From NCBI GenBank assembly GCA_903848795.1, contig CAINHC010000037.1, forward strand, positions 1-51,878: 51,878 nucleotides of DNA, in the 5' to 3' direction. Below are positions 41,461 through 50,683 of this stretch, piece after piece; positions within the stretch are counted from its first letter, which is position 1; every line of letters starts with the position of its first letter. The stretch comes from an uncultured bacterium (GTDB lineage Bacteria; Patescibacteriota; Minisyncoccia; Phycocordibacterales; CAIZLB01). The translations under genes were made by a program, and so were the position numbers. The notes below the pieces were generated by a model. The model made no database searches, was not told the DNA's origin, and saw only the letters and a list, made by a program, of their open reading frames with translations.

Positions 41461-42723
41461 TTATCGCCAAGATGCATCTTTTCTTCTGAGCGTGTTGTAG
41501 ACTGATGTGAGTAGCCAAAGTGGTGAGATTATGGAATATAGAGTGATAAAATAGACAATGTCGATCATCTTGTTATCCTTTACTCCAGTTAGTTTTTTAC
41601 CATACCAGATAGAGAAGATTACAAGTGATAATGTAACTAACCCAATAAACATTGGTGCCTGAATATTATATAGCCACCAGTCAAAAGTGAATGCATTAAA
41701 ATCAAAACTCCAACCGATTAGTTGTATCTTTTTGTAAGTGTTAATTATGTTGTATATCGCTTTGATTAGAGTGAAGCCTAAGAAGAAAATTGTCACAATG
41801 ATTGAATACATTGCGATTGGAAGTATCAGCATTCCAAGATTTCCGTATTTTGGATTCAGAATCATTCTTCTATAATCTATGGCGTTTTGAATAAAGCCTC
41901 CGGTCCACCTAACTCTTTGTTTATATAGTCTATAAAGTGTTCTTGGTCCAACGGTGTAGACAACGGCTTTGTGAGCATTGACGATTTTGAAATGATTCTC
42001 TTGCAGGCGCAGAGCCATTTCCAAGTCTTCGGTGTTGTGAGCGTGTTTATAATTTCCAACCTTAGAAAACACTTCTTTTCTGAATATTGAAAAAGGTCCA
42101 GGAGTTACGTACTGGGCATCAAGGAATCCTAAAATCTTTCTGGTGAATACTCCCATATTATATTCTGCGCTTTGCATAAGGCCTAGTACGTTGTCAGGAT
42201 TTTGGATTTTTAGAGATGGAGTGACAGCTCCAACGCTTTTGTCCGCAAAATATGGAATGATGTGGAGTAGGGCATCAGCGTCAACTTCAGAATCGGCATC
42301 TAAACAGCCAATCATCTCTGTAGAACAGTTTGCAATACCATAATTAAGCGCAGTGTATTTTCCACCGTTTTCTTTTTGATGCAAAAGTATTTGTGGGTGA
42401 TTATTATATTTTTTTACAATCTCCCAAGTGTTGTCCTTTGACCCATCATCAACGATCATTATTTTTAGCTTTTCTACAGGATAATTTAATTTGAGTAGAG
42501 ACTGAATTGTTTTGTCTACTGTATTTTGTTCATTGAATACAGGAACAAGAATAGTCACAGATGGATAGTCCGTGTTAGTGGCTTCTGTGTCATTGTGGTT
42601 GAGAAGGGCTTTTTCACCTCTGATCTTCTTTGTGTTTTCAATCAATGTCACCATCAAGAAAACGCTAAAGAAAACTATAAGAAAAAGGGAGCTGTAATTG
42701 AAAAGTACAATGATATATTGCAT
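41461..42723 (-). CDS. Membrane family 2 glycosyltransferase (processive, BcsA/HAS-like)
   Basis: About 420 aa from MQYIIVLFNY. An N-terminal helix, the GT2 core SVTILVPVFNEQNTVDKTI, MIVDDGSKDN, GCLDADSEVD (DxD), HNTEDLEMALRLQ (TED) and YKQRVRWTGG (QxxRW), then three or four C-terminal helices. The QxxRW set marks processive synthases of cellulose, hyaluronan or PNAG type. The polymer is unknown. The start at 42723 precedes the first membrane helix directly. Confidence 0.9.
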   Translation of the reverse strand: MQYIIVLFNYSSLFLIVFFSVFLMVTLIENTKKIRGEKALLNHNDTEATNTDYPSVTILVPVFNEQNTVDKTIQSLLKLNYPVEKLKIMIVDDGSKDNTWEIVKKYNNHPQILLHQKENGGKYTALNYGIANCSTEMIGCLDADSEVDADALLHIIPYFADKSVGAVTPSLKIQNPDNVLGLMQSAEYNMGVFTRKILGFLDAQYVTPGPFSIFRKEVFSKVGNYKHAHNTEDLEMALRLQENHFKIVNAHKAVVYTVGPRTLYRLYKQRVRWTGGFIQNAIDYRRMILNPKYGNLGMLILPIAMYSIIVTIFFLGFTLIKAIYNIINTYKKIQLIGWSFDFNAFTFDWWLYNIQAPMFIGLVTLSLVIFSIWYGKKLTGVKDNKMIDIVYFITLYSIISPLWLLTSVYNTLRRKDASWR

Positions 42724-42839
42724 AAATATGGGTTTTTTGGTGTGTGATGGGGCGCTTTGCGCCACGCCATGTAGGCTAAAACCAGCCTTAATCAAAAGGT
42801 TTGGCTTTTGCCATCTTTTGTTCTATATAGTATAGCCGA

Positions 42840-42869
42840 TTTAACGTTTTTTTCAATATGATATATACT
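42840..42869 (+). promoter_or_regulatory. Promoter of pheS
   Basis: TTTAAC, 18 bp, TATACT, then 9 bp to the ATG at 42879. It overlaps the track start at 42858, which is therefore not the true start. Confidence 0.65.
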
Positions 42870-42878
42870 AAGAAAACT

Positions 42879-43634
42879 ATGACAGATGAAAATACAAAGG
42901 GGGATTCAGTCGGGGGTGATAGTAGATTGATTGGGGCCGAGATCGGTCATCTTCACCCTATGACACAGACAGTCAATGAGATTGTGAAGATTTTTTCGGA
43001 GATTGGATTTCAGGTTGCTGAAGGTCCTGAAATTGAGACGGAGTTTAATAATTTTGACGCACTTAATGTTCCCAAAGATCACACTTCTCGTGATATGCAA
43101 GATACTTTTTGGTTGAAGGATGCAGGGCCTGAAGGGGAGCGGATGCTACCTCGTACTCACACCTCTCCTGTGCAAATTAGATTCATGCAATCTCATAAAC
43201 CGCCATTTAGAATTATCGCACCTGGAAAGGTATATAGAAATGAATCAACTGATGCTACTCATGAGGCAGAATTTTTTCAAGTCGAAGGAATGTATATTGA
43301 TAAAAATGTTTCTCTCGCAAATTTGAAATTTGTCCTAGAATCTTTTATTAAAAAGTATTTTGGAGAAGAAACTGAAATGCGATTTAGACCATCATATTTT
43401 CCCTTTGTTGAACCTGGGTTTGAAATTGATATTAGGTGGAAGGATAGATGGTTGGAGGTGTGTGGAGCAGGCCTTGTCAGACCTGAAGTGATGCGCACTG
43501 GAGGAATTGATCCTGAGGAGTGGCAGGGATTTGCTTTTGGAATAGGACCAGACAGAATGGTTATGCTTAAATATGGAATTGATGATATTAGAAATATGTA
43601 TTCTGGAGATTTAAGATTTGTTAATCAGTTCTAA
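42879..43634 (+). CDS. pheS: Phenylalanyl-tRNA synthetase alpha subunit (short form)
   Basis: IGHLHPMTQTVNEIVKIFSEIGFQVAEGPEIETEFNNFDALNVPKDHTSRDMQDTFWL is class II motif region 1, and HTSPVQIRFM and FRIIAPGKVYRNESTDATHEAEFFQVEG are motif 2. GFAFGIGPDRMVMLKYGIDDIR is motif 3 with the ATP-binding Arg. About 251 aa against about 330-350 usually. The N-terminal coiled coil that contacts tRNA in most bacteria is absent. Partner of pheT downstream. Confidence 0.95.
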   Translation: MTDENTKGDSVGGDSRLIGAEIGHLHPMTQTVNEIVKIFSEIGFQVAEGPEIETEFNNFDALNVPKDHTSRDMQDTFWLKDAGPEGERMLPRTHTSPVQIRFMQSHKPPFRIIAPGKVYRNESTDATHEAEFFQVEGMYIDKNVSLANLKFVLESFIKKYFGEETEMRFRPSYFPFVEPGFEIDIRWKDRWLEVCGAGLVRPEVMRTGGIDPEEWQGFAFGIGPDRMVMLKYGIDDIRNMYSGDLRFVNQF

Positions 43635-43643
43635 GGGGTCAGG

Positions 43644-43688
43644 CGATTTTTAAGCGTAAAAATCGTGCCAAAATCAGCAGATTTTGGC
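43644..43688. repeat. Two adjacent hairpins between pheS and pheT
   Basis: CGATTTTT-AAGCGT-AAAAATCG (43644-43665 region) is followed by GCCAAAATC-AGCA-GATTTTGGC (43667-43688). It begins with AGGGGTCAGGC, the same 11 bp that open the element at 35088. Possibly a decayed REP/MITE element or an attenuator. Confidence 0.5.
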
Positions 43689-43727
43689 CATGAATAAAAA
43701 AATAATTATAAAAATAAAAATACTAAA

Positions 43728-45788
43728 ATGCTTATCTCACAAAATTGGTTAAAGAAATATTTTACAGACGGCGCCGAGCCGCGGACTTTACCCGATGCGA
43801 AGACAATAGAGAACACCTTCACAATGGGTATTTTTGAAGTTGAAGGAGTTGAGAAGGTTATTACTGGAACAGAGAATGTAGCCGATACTGTTTTTGATAT
43901 TAAGGTTCTACCTGACCGAGCCCATTATTGTTATTCACATAGATATGTTGCGCAAGAGTTGGGTGCGCTATTAAATATTCCAGCCACTCTTCCTGTTTAT
44001 GATACAGCAAAAATAGCATCACAAATTGATGGCAGTCTTGTGGTTAATGTAAATGTTGTGGAAGAAAAAGTTGGTGAAGAGAAAAATAGATTTGTTTGTC
44101 CAAGGTATATGGCAAGACGAGTCGAAGGGGTAGAGGCTACAGCTTCACCTTTATGGCTGAAAACCGCACTAGAGGCATTGGGTCAAAGATCAATTAATGT
44201 CCTAGTTGATTTAACTAACTATATAATGCTAGAAACTGGCCAGCCACTTCACGCTTTTGATGCTGATAAGGTGGAGGGGGATATTAATGTTCGATATGCA
44301 AAAGATGGGGAAATAATAGTACTCTTGGATGGAACTGAAGTTGCACTTTCTTCCGATATTCTAGTTATTGCCGATTCGAAAGATGCTCTAGCGATTGCAG
44401 GAGTTAAGGGTGGAAAAAAAGCTGAAGTTACGGCAGAGACCAAGAAAATTATTATCGAATCCGCCAACTTTGATAGTGTTTCAGTTAGAAAAACTTCACA
44501 AAAGGTTGGAATAAAAAATGAATCGTCGAAGAGATACGAGAATAAGGTGACTCCTGAGAGAACGCAACTTGCGATGAATGCGATTTCTGAATTTATCGCA
44601 ACAATATTTCCTTCTGCAAAATTTGGAAATGTTACTGATGTTTATCTTGGTAAGCCGGAGGCTAAGCAATTTGATGTGTCAGTTAAATTTATAAATGATG
44701 TAATCGGGTTGAAGGAGAGAATTGGCGCTGATAAAATAATTGATATACTTCTAAGATGCGATATTAAAGCGGAGGCTACCTCGGATGACAATCTAACAAT
44801 TCACGTTCCAGAGTATAGATTGGATCTTGAAATTGGATATGACATAGTTGATGAAGTTGGACGTATTCTAAACTACATGAATCTTGTGCCAGTCGAATTG
44901 CCAAAAGAAGATAACCGCCCAGTACTTAAGAACTTTTACTACATGAACGCATTGCGTAAGGTTTTTCAAGGTGCTGGATTTTCTGAGGTTTACACTCATT
45001 CATTAAAAGAGAATGGCGATGTTGAAATTTTAAATCCCCTAAACATTGAAAGAGGATTCATGAGAAATACTATTGGTGAGGGATTAATAAAAAATCTAGA
45101 ACATAATCTTCGATATGTAGATTTGCTTGGTCTTGATGCTGTTAAGATATATGAGGTGGGTACAATCTTTGGTGGTAAAGTTGAGAGACCATCCTTGGCA
45201 TTTGGAATTGCAAATGCAAAGAAAGTTAAGGGATATAATTTTGAAGCAGAAGCGGAGAAGATTTTCAATCAAATTTTGAGTAGTGAGTACTTTGCTGGCA
45301 CGGCGAGTGGAACATCACTTGATTTGAATTTACTAAAATCATCTGCAAAATTTACTGAGTCAAATATTGGAACAGGTGGAGTAAACGTTGTTGGTAATGT
45401 TTGTGAAATAGAACTTCAAAAAATAATTGATGTACTACCTGATCCAAAAAGTGACATCTATTTTGAAACTCCAAAATTAATTAAATATAAAAAGTATTCT
45501 CAGTATCCATTCATGGTTAGAGATATCTCAGTGTTCGTTCCTGGGGAGGCGACGGAAGTGGAAGCTGTTAAGTCTATAATTACTAAACACGGAACGAATT
45601 TGTTAAATAGCGTAAGATTGTTTGATGTTTATACAAAAAATAAAGAAGGCGAGCCTGTTAAAACTTCTTATGCGCTAAGGCTTGTATTCCAATCGAATGA
45701 GAGAACTCTTACAGATGATGAAGTGATTCAAATAATGCAAAATATAACTGCTGAGATGAATGGTATGGAGGGATGGGAGGTGAGGTAG
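43728..45788 (+). CDS. pheT: Phenylalanyl-tRNA synthetase beta subunit (minimal form)
   Basis: 686 aa. After MLISQNWLKKYFTDG it runs straight to DIKVLPDRAHYCYSHRYVAQELGALL (B1/B3 junction). The OB-fold tRNA-binding domain (about 100 residues in E. coli) is missing. B3/B4 are seen in RSINVLVDLTNYIMLETGQPLHAFD, and the B5 region in NFYYMNALRKVFQGAGFSEVYTHSL. The C-terminal ferredoxin-like anticodon domain is FMVRDISVFVPGEATEVEAV...LRLVFQSNERTLTDDEVIQIM. Works with pheS as an alpha2-beta2 enzyme. Confidence 0.95.
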   Translation: MLISQNWLKKYFTDGAEPRTLPDAKTIENTFTMGIFEVEGVEKVITGTENVADTVFDIKVLPDRAHYCYSHRYVAQELGALLNIPATLPVYDTAKIASQIDGSLVVNVNVVEEKVGEEKNRFVCPRYMARRVEGVEATASPLWLKTALEALGQRSINVLVDLTNYIMLETGQPLHAFDADKVEGDINVRYAKDGEIIVLLDGTEVALSSDILVIADSKDALAIAGVKGGKKAEVTAETKKIIIESANFDSVSVRKTSQKVGIKNESSKRYENKVTPERTQLAMNAISEFIATIFPSAKFGNVTDVYLGKPEAKQFDVSVKFINDVIGLKERIGADKIIDILLRCDIKAEATSDDNLTIHVPEYRLDLEIGYDIVDEVGRILNYMNLVPVELPKEDNRPVLKNFYYMNALRKVFQGAGFSEVYTHSLKENGDVEILNPLNIERGFMRNTIGEGLIKNLEHNLRYVDLLGLDAVKIYEVGTIFGGKVERPSLAFGIANAKKVKGYNFEAEAEKIFNQILSSEYFAGTASGTSLDLNLLKSSAKFTESNIGTGGVNVVGNVCEIELQKIIDVLPDPKSDIYFETPKLIKYKKYSQYPFMVRDISVFVPGEATEVEAVKSIITKHGTNLLNSVRLFDVYTKNKEGEPVKTSYALRLVFQSNERTLTDDEVIQIMQNITAEMNGMEGWEVR

Positions 45789-45847
45789 TAGTTTTACTCT
45801 TTAAGTATTAATTTTGGGGTTTTTAGGATTAATCATGAAAATAGGGT

Positions 45848-45888
45848 TTTGCAATCCTTGTATTTGTACAAAAATAAGGATTGGCAAA
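45848..45888. other. Bulged 12-bp hairpin between pheT and the MoxR gene
   Basis: TTTGC-AATCCTT pairs with AAGGATT-G-GCAAA around a loop, with one bulged G. There is no T run. It ends 9 bp before the -35 of the next promoter, so it may be an end of pheT transcription or a regulatory site. Confidence 0.4.
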
Positions 45889-45896
45889 TCATATAT

Positions 45897-45925
45897 TTGG
45901 GTATTATTTCTATATTTGATATAAT
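45897..45925 (+). promoter_or_regulatory. Promoter of the MoxR/DGR locus
   Basis: TTGGGT, 17 bp, TATAAT, then 6 bp to the ATG at 45932. A leaderless arrangement. Confidence 0.75.
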
Positions 45926-45931
45926 CAATAT

Positions 45932-48424
45932 ATGAAATTTAATAATGAAAGCATCCCTGCTGATGCTAATCAAAATCCAAATGAAGACTTAAACCTCCAT
46001 GCCCTTTCTCGTGAGAGAAGTGAACTTAGAAAAGCCTTGCAGGGTCTTGGGGTTAATCCAGTAAAATCAGAACATATTAAGACTGGAAAGAATGAAGAAT
46101 CTTTAATATATACAGAAGGTATTGAAGAAGTTAATCAAAAAATTGGAGATTTTAGTATAGAAAAAGCTGGAGGAATGTCAAAAGCAAAAGAACTTGTGAG
46201 ACAAGACAAAGAAGTTGCTCCTCAGAAAGGTTTTGTAAATGAAATTGCAATAGTGAAAGAAATGGGTCCTATCTATGAAGAAATTGCTGATTCATTTGAG
46301 CAGGTCGAACAATCTAATTTGGTTATTAATAAAAATATTCAACAGATTTCTTTAGAAGAAGACCCATATAAAAGAATGGTCCTAGAAAGAGTTGTAAAAA
46401 AGTTTATAGTTAAAAGAGATGCTTATCAGGAAATATATCAATTAGCTGTTACAAGAGATCCAAAAATTGCCAGAGCGCACACGCTTATAGAATACAAGAA
46501 AGGGCTACATTCAGAAGGTCACATTGCAATGACTCCAAGTGTTGCTAAATACGTTGAAGAAATAGAAAAGAAAATGCGTACCGGAGATCCAATGTTTCTC
46601 CATGGTCCAACTGGTACTGGTAAAACATCTATTGCAAGGCTTGCTGCGGAAGAATTAACCGGAAAAACTGCTGAGATGGTTTACTGTAATCAACAAACAC
46701 GCGAGTCAAATATCTGGGGTAAGACAGGTGTTAAAGGAGACGGCAAAGGAGGGTCTGAGACTTTTGATATATTGGGTCCACTTGCAAGGGCTATAAAAGA
46801 AGGTAAACCAATTATTTTTGATGAATTTAACTCACTTGAAGAGGATCAAATGAGGATCATTAAAGGAGTTTTTGGTTATAAACCAGGAGATGAAGTGCCA
46901 ATCACGGGAAATGGTAAGATAAAAATGGCACAAGGTTTTCAAATAATCTGTACAGCCAATCTTAAATCTGAAAAACATACAGATAGAAGAGATCTACCAG
47001 ATGAAATTAAAAGAGAGTTTGAGCAAAACAATATAGAGGTTAATTATAATCCAAAACATGAAAGTTTTGATATTATGCTTGCCCGACTTATGAATCAAGA
47101 TGGGTCCATTGACCTTTCTTGGCACGATATGAACGTAACTCTCCCAAAATTTTCTGAGGCAATTGAGAGTGTTCAGCAAGCCTATTCTGGAAATTTAAGT
47201 GATGACGAGGCAAAATCAATTGGTGTGATGAATGCTTCAAATGCAAAATCAGAGCTTAAGGGTTTTGTTATGACACAAGGCTCTGTTGAATCAATATTAG
47301 ATCAGTGGAAAATTGAGACAAAAATTGGTAAAGGTAGTAAAACTTTTGCAGAATTTATTGATGAAAGATTAAAAACAGCGTTGACTTTTAAAACATACAG
47401 TCAAGAAGACAGAGTCTTGTCAGCAAAAATATTTGCACTCAAGGGATTTTTAAAAACTGTAACACCAGAAGAAATGTCTCTACCAAAAGATATTTTTAAT
47501 GGAGTTAAAATAAAAGCCGAAAGAGGTGGAGAAGATGAAATTGAAGAATTAAAAGAAAAATCTTCAAAGGTTGTACATATTACTTTGTCTGAAATTGCAG
47601 AACTAGATCCTTTTGCTGTCCGTCCAAATAAAATTGATCCACTAGAAGATTTTTCTGCGGGACATGAGTCAGACGGGGATGACTTTTCAAAGTCATTAGA
47701 AAAAAGATTGGCCAAGATTAGAAAAGGGAAGGAAAAACATGGTAATTCAATATCCACAGAGTATACTCGCACAAATCCAGAAACCAACGCCGTAGAACAC
47801 CAAGAATCCATAACTATAAACATAGAGGAAAAACTTCAAGAATTTATAACACTATATCAAGAAACAAACATAGATACACCGCCAGACTTTGAAGATCAAA
47901 TTAGAGATATTTGGTTAAAGAATAATACTGAAATACAGGAAGCTATTGAGGAAAAAGGTTTTGATGATATCATTATAGCTCCTGCCAATATTCCACTCCC
48001 TGCACTTGCAGAAAAAATGAAGGTGGGCAATGACTACTGGTTAGGAGATGGCTTCAAAAATGGCGGAGGCTTTGCAGGAGCAAATAGTGTGGGCACAGAT
48101 AAGCCACGTATAATTCTTATTCACAAGACTCAAAATTTAGGAGAAAGACCAGAACTTGCTTCAACACGTGGAGTCAAAGCAAAAGACATAAACATAGAAG
48201 AATCACTATCATTGGATGATTACATAATATTTCAAAAACAATATTTTAAAGAAAATGGAAAACACCTTGATGAAAATGGGTGGACATGGACACCTCGTAC
48301 TAAATCTGGCGACCGTTTTGTCTACTCCGGCTGGGGCTCCGATGGCGAGCTGCATGTCGTCGCCAGTGGTGCCGGCGGTTCCAGCTCCCACTTGGGCGTT
48401 CGTCCCTCCCGCTATTTTTATTAA
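45932..48424 (+). CDS. MoxR-type AAA+ ATPase with C-terminal DGR variable domain
   Basis: 830 aa. Residues 1-200 are helical and charged. FLHGPTGTGKTSIARLAAEEL holds Walker A (225-232). PIIFDEFNSLEEDQ is Walker B (about 294-300), and IICTANLKSEKHTDRRDLPDEIKREF is the sensor/arginine region of the AAA_5/MoxR class. From residue 622 to 830 there is a separate domain shared with the gene at 50684. It ends in SGDRFVYSGWGSDGEL...LGVRPSRYFY, the C-type-lectin-like fold of DGR target proteins with its GVRP motif. The variable region is residues 796-820. An ATPase with its own variable tail is an unusual fusion. Confidence 0.9.
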   Translation: MKFNNESIPADANQNPNEDLNLHALSRERSELRKALQGLGVNPVKSEHIKTGKNEESLIYTEGIEEVNQKIGDFSIEKAGGMSKAKELVRQDKEVAPQKGFVNEIAIVKEMGPIYEEIADSFEQVEQSNLVINKNIQQISLEEDPYKRMVLERVVKKFIVKRDAYQEIYQLAVTRDPKIARAHTLIEYKKGLHSEGHIAMTPSVAKYVEEIEKKMRTGDPMFLHGPTGTGKTSIARLAAEELTGKTAEMVYCNQQTRESNIWGKTGVKGDGKGGSETFDILGPLARAIKEGKPIIFDEFNSLEEDQMRIIKGVFGYKPGDEVPITGNGKIKMAQGFQIICTANLKSEKHTDRRDLPDEIKREFEQNNIEVNYNPKHESFDIMLARLMNQDGSIDLSWHDMNVTLPKFSEAIESVQQAYSGNLSDDEAKSIGVMNASNAKSELKGFVMTQGSVESILDQWKIETKIGKGSKTFAEFIDERLKTALTFKTYSQEDRVLSAKIFALKGFLKTVTPEEMSLPKDIFNGVKIKAERGGEDEIEELKEKSSKVVHITLSEIAELDPFAVRPNKIDPLEDFSAGHESDGDDFSKSLEKRLAKIRKGKEKHGNSISTEYTRTNPETNAVEHQESITINIEEKLQEFITLYQETNIDTPPDFEDQIRDIWLKNNTEIQEAIEEKGFDDIIIAPANIPLPALAEKMKVGNDYWLGDGFKNGGGFAGANSVGTDKPRIILIHKTQNLGERPELASTRGVKAKDINIEESLSLDDYIIFQKQYFKENGKHLDENGWTWTPRTKSGDRFVYSGWGSDGELHVVASGAGGSSSHLGVRPSRYFY
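48318..48390 (+). repeat. DGR variable region VR1
   Basis: Compared base by base with 51615-51687, this 73-bp block differs at 17 positions. All fall at codon positions 1 or 2 and change 12 residues. Fifteen of the 17 have A in one of the two copies. The block is GC-rich, unlike the gene around it, and is followed by a 55-bp identical tract (48391-48445). Confidence 0.88.
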
Positions 48425-48475
48425 TAATAGGTAGCTTGTAGCTTGAGGATTGTATCTTTTTTTGAATTTTGTATT
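48391..48475 (+). repeat. Conserved tract after VR1 (IMH-like and 3' flank)
   Basis: 48391-48445 is identical to 51688-51742. One A/G difference and a further 29 identical bases (48447-48475) follow. It spans the GC-rich end of the gene (GGGCGTTCGTCCCTCCCGC), the stop codon and an AGCTTGTAGCT inverted repeat. Its place matches the initiation-of-mutagenic-homing site of a DGR. Confidence 0.7.
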
Positions 48476-48491
48476 AAATTAACTTTGTATT

Positions 48492-50603
48492 ATGAATGAA
48501 AAACCAATAATTATAGAGACAGCAAAAGATGGAAGGGATAATGAAGAGAAAAAAATTGATGGTATTCTGCTTGAGCCTGAAAATCCACCTACAACTGCTC
48601 CTAAAAAAGAACAAGGAGATAGAGAATTTCAAGAAAAACAACATGAGCAAGCTGTGAATTTTGTTGAGGGCCACAGAAATGTTTTGGAACATTATGCTCG
48701 GGGTGCTATTTCTATAGCTCCATCGCCAAAAGGTTTAAATACATTTGCCTTTGATCTTGAAAAAAATACAATTTACATAAACTCAATGTTCTACAAAGAA
48801 CTTGGTTTGTCAGATGAGCGCACACTTTTTGCCTCAATGCATGAAATAGAACACTTCCTAGAAAAGAAACAAATTCTAGCAGAAAAAGGTGGCTCTATAA
48901 AATTTAAAAAATATTTAGATAGAATTAAAAAATCTAGAGCCTTTGCTTTAACAGATAATTGTGTAGCGGATATACATGTGAACAAGACAGTTATATCAAA
49001 AACAAACGAGAGTTTGGCTGGGGTTGAAAAGGGTATGTATACGGAAGTGCTATTTAAGGAAAGAGATTTTACAGAAGCTCCAAAGCATATTCAATTTGCG
49101 CAAGCCTTGCTTAGAGAATCGAGGGTATCCGACGAAGAATGTGTTGTCGCAGAAGATGTGCGAGAGAAAATGGAAAAAATCAAAAGTATGAAAGGTAAGA
49201 GTGGGTTGTCACTTATTGATGTTATGACATCACCGTCGACAACCATGTCTGATAGATTGGCTCTGCAGGACAAGTTCATAATGCCAATAATTGAGGAATT
49301 AAAAGAAAAAGATATTGAAGAGGAGAAAGAAAAACGTAAACAGAAAAAAGAACAGCAGGAAAAACAAAAGCAAAAATCTGAGAAGGAGAAAGGCGAAGAG
49401 GGTGAGGATATGAAGAATGATGATGAAGGTGGTGATGATAATAAAGATGACCCAACTAAAGGAGATAAAACCAAACCAGAAAAAGGTGGCAAAAATGAAT
49501 CTAAGGGGGAAGGGGATGAAGATCTAAATGAAAACTTTGACCCAAATGAATTTTGGAAAGAATCCTATGATAAGGCAGATAAAACAACACCAAGAGCTGT
49601 ATCACAAGAGGATATAGACAAAGCGATTGAAGAATATGAAAAAGCAACTAAAGCTAAGGTAAAAAGTGAAAAAGAAATACAAGAAGAACTTGATAAGGAA
49701 TACGCAGAAAATATTGGAGTGAAAAAAGAGGATTTGCAACAATATAGAAAATTGGTAAAAGAGTTAGAAAAAGTTGTTAATCCAGAGACAAATAGAAATG
49801 TTATAGAGGAACTTAGGGATCTAATTGCAAAAATTATATCCAAAAGAAAAAAGAAAAAAACAGATCCAAAATATCCAGTGGAAGAAGGTGATGAATTAGT
49901 GGAACCTGGGGAATTGGTTGCTGAGGTTAAGAAAGGTAATTTTACACCAAAAGTTTGGGAGACACATGAGCTCAAAGAAAAAGCTGATAATAAATTTGGA
50001 GAAATAGAGATAACATTTGTTGGCGACAGGTCTACCTCTATGAAGGAAGGTAGAAAACTTACTGAACAGCAAAAATCTATCGTTATGGCAATGGAGGCTT
50101 TAAAAGAGTTTTCGGATATATGTAAAGAAGAGAGAACAAACTTAACTAAACCTCTTGAAATCAAATCTGAAATTTATTCTTTTCAGTCTTCAGAAAAAGA
50201 TGATAAGACACCAATAAAAGCAATGTCTCCTGAACTTAGTGAGGCAGACAGAATAAAAACAGCCTCAAAACTTGCGTCGTGTACTGGGTCAACGATGGAC
50301 TTTGTACCACTTGAAACTATTATGTCTAATTTGGACGAGACTTCCAAGAAAAAAATTCTTGCTGGTGAATTAAAAAAAATTGTAATTATATTTACCGATG
50401 GAGAAAGCGATGACTCAGATAGGGTAATAAAAGTTCTAAAAACACTTAGGGAATCTGGAGTTGTCGCGGTTGGTGTGGGGGTAACGGAATCTGGTAAACA
50501 AACTTTGCTTACTTATGCACCAGACGCAAAACTAGCGGAAACAGCGGATAAATTACCAATTATATTGGGTGAGCTTTTGAAGGAACATCTTTCTGTTGTA
50601 TAG
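48492..50603 (+). CDS. VWA domain protein with HExxH metallopeptidase-like motif
   Basis: 703 aa. HEIEH (117-121) is a zinc-protease-like HExxH followed by a helix, in the soluble N-terminal third. About residues 275-460 are a very charged Lys/Glu linker. EITFVGDRSTSMKEG is a VWA domain start with MIDAS D-x-S-x-S (512-516), TGSTMDFVPLETI gives the Thr, and IVIIFTDGESDDSDRV the last Asp. VWA proteins of this class pair with MoxR ATPases, and this gene lies directly after one. The layout resembles CobT/BchD-like or VWA-peptidase partners. Confidence 0.88.
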   Translation: MNEKPIIIETAKDGRDNEEKKIDGILLEPENPPTTAPKKEQGDREFQEKQHEQAVNFVEGHRNVLEHYARGAISIAPSPKGLNTFAFDLEKNTIYINSMFYKELGLSDERTLFASMHEIEHFLEKKQILAEKGGSIKFKKYLDRIKKSRAFALTDNCVADIHVNKTVISKTNESLAGVEKGMYTEVLFKERDFTEAPKHIQFAQALLRESRVSDEECVVAEDVREKMEKIKSMKGKSGLSLIDVMTSPSTTMSDRLALQDKFIMPIIEELKEKDIEEEKEKRKQKKEQQEKQKQKSEKEKGEEGEDMKNDDEGGDDNKDDPTKGDKTKPEKGGKNESKGEGDEDLNENFDPNEFWKESYDKADKTTPRAVSQEDIDKAIEEYEKATKAKVKSEKEIQEELDKEYAENIGVKKEDLQQYRKLVKELEKVVNPETNRNVIEELRDLIAKIISKRKKKKTDPKYPVEEGDELVEPGELVAEVKKGNFTPKVWETHELKEKADNKFGEIEITFVGDRSTSMKEGRKLTEQQKSIVMAMEALKEFSDICKEERTNLTKPLEIKSEIYSFQSSEKDDKTPIKAMSPELSEADRIKTASKLASCTGSTMDFVPLETIMSNLDETSKKKILAGELKKIVIIFTDGESDDSDRVIKVLKTLRESGVVAVGVGVTESGKQTLLTYAPDAKLAETADKLPIILGELLKEHLSVV

Positions 50604-50645
50604 CAATGGTATGTTAGATTAGTAAACAAGACAGTAGAGTATTAC

Positions 50646-50674
50646 TTTATTATAAATCTTAAAGATGATAATAT
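50646..50674 (+). promoter_or_regulatory. Promoter of the second variable protein
   Basis: TTTATT, 17 bp, TAATAT, then 9 bp to the ATG at 50684. Confidence 0.55.
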
Positions 50675-50683
50675 AAAAACATC

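Noticed and set aside
48301-48424. VR1 and VR2 as a simple gene duplication with drift
   Set aside because: Differences are limited to codon positions 1 and 2 and mostly involve A, while flanks are identical. Drift would not do this.
49091-50164. Two long Ser/Phe-rich minus-strand ORFs inside the VWA gene
   Set aside because: They are antisense shadows of a Lys/Glu-rich coding region, whose reverse complement reads as Ser/Phe/Leu.
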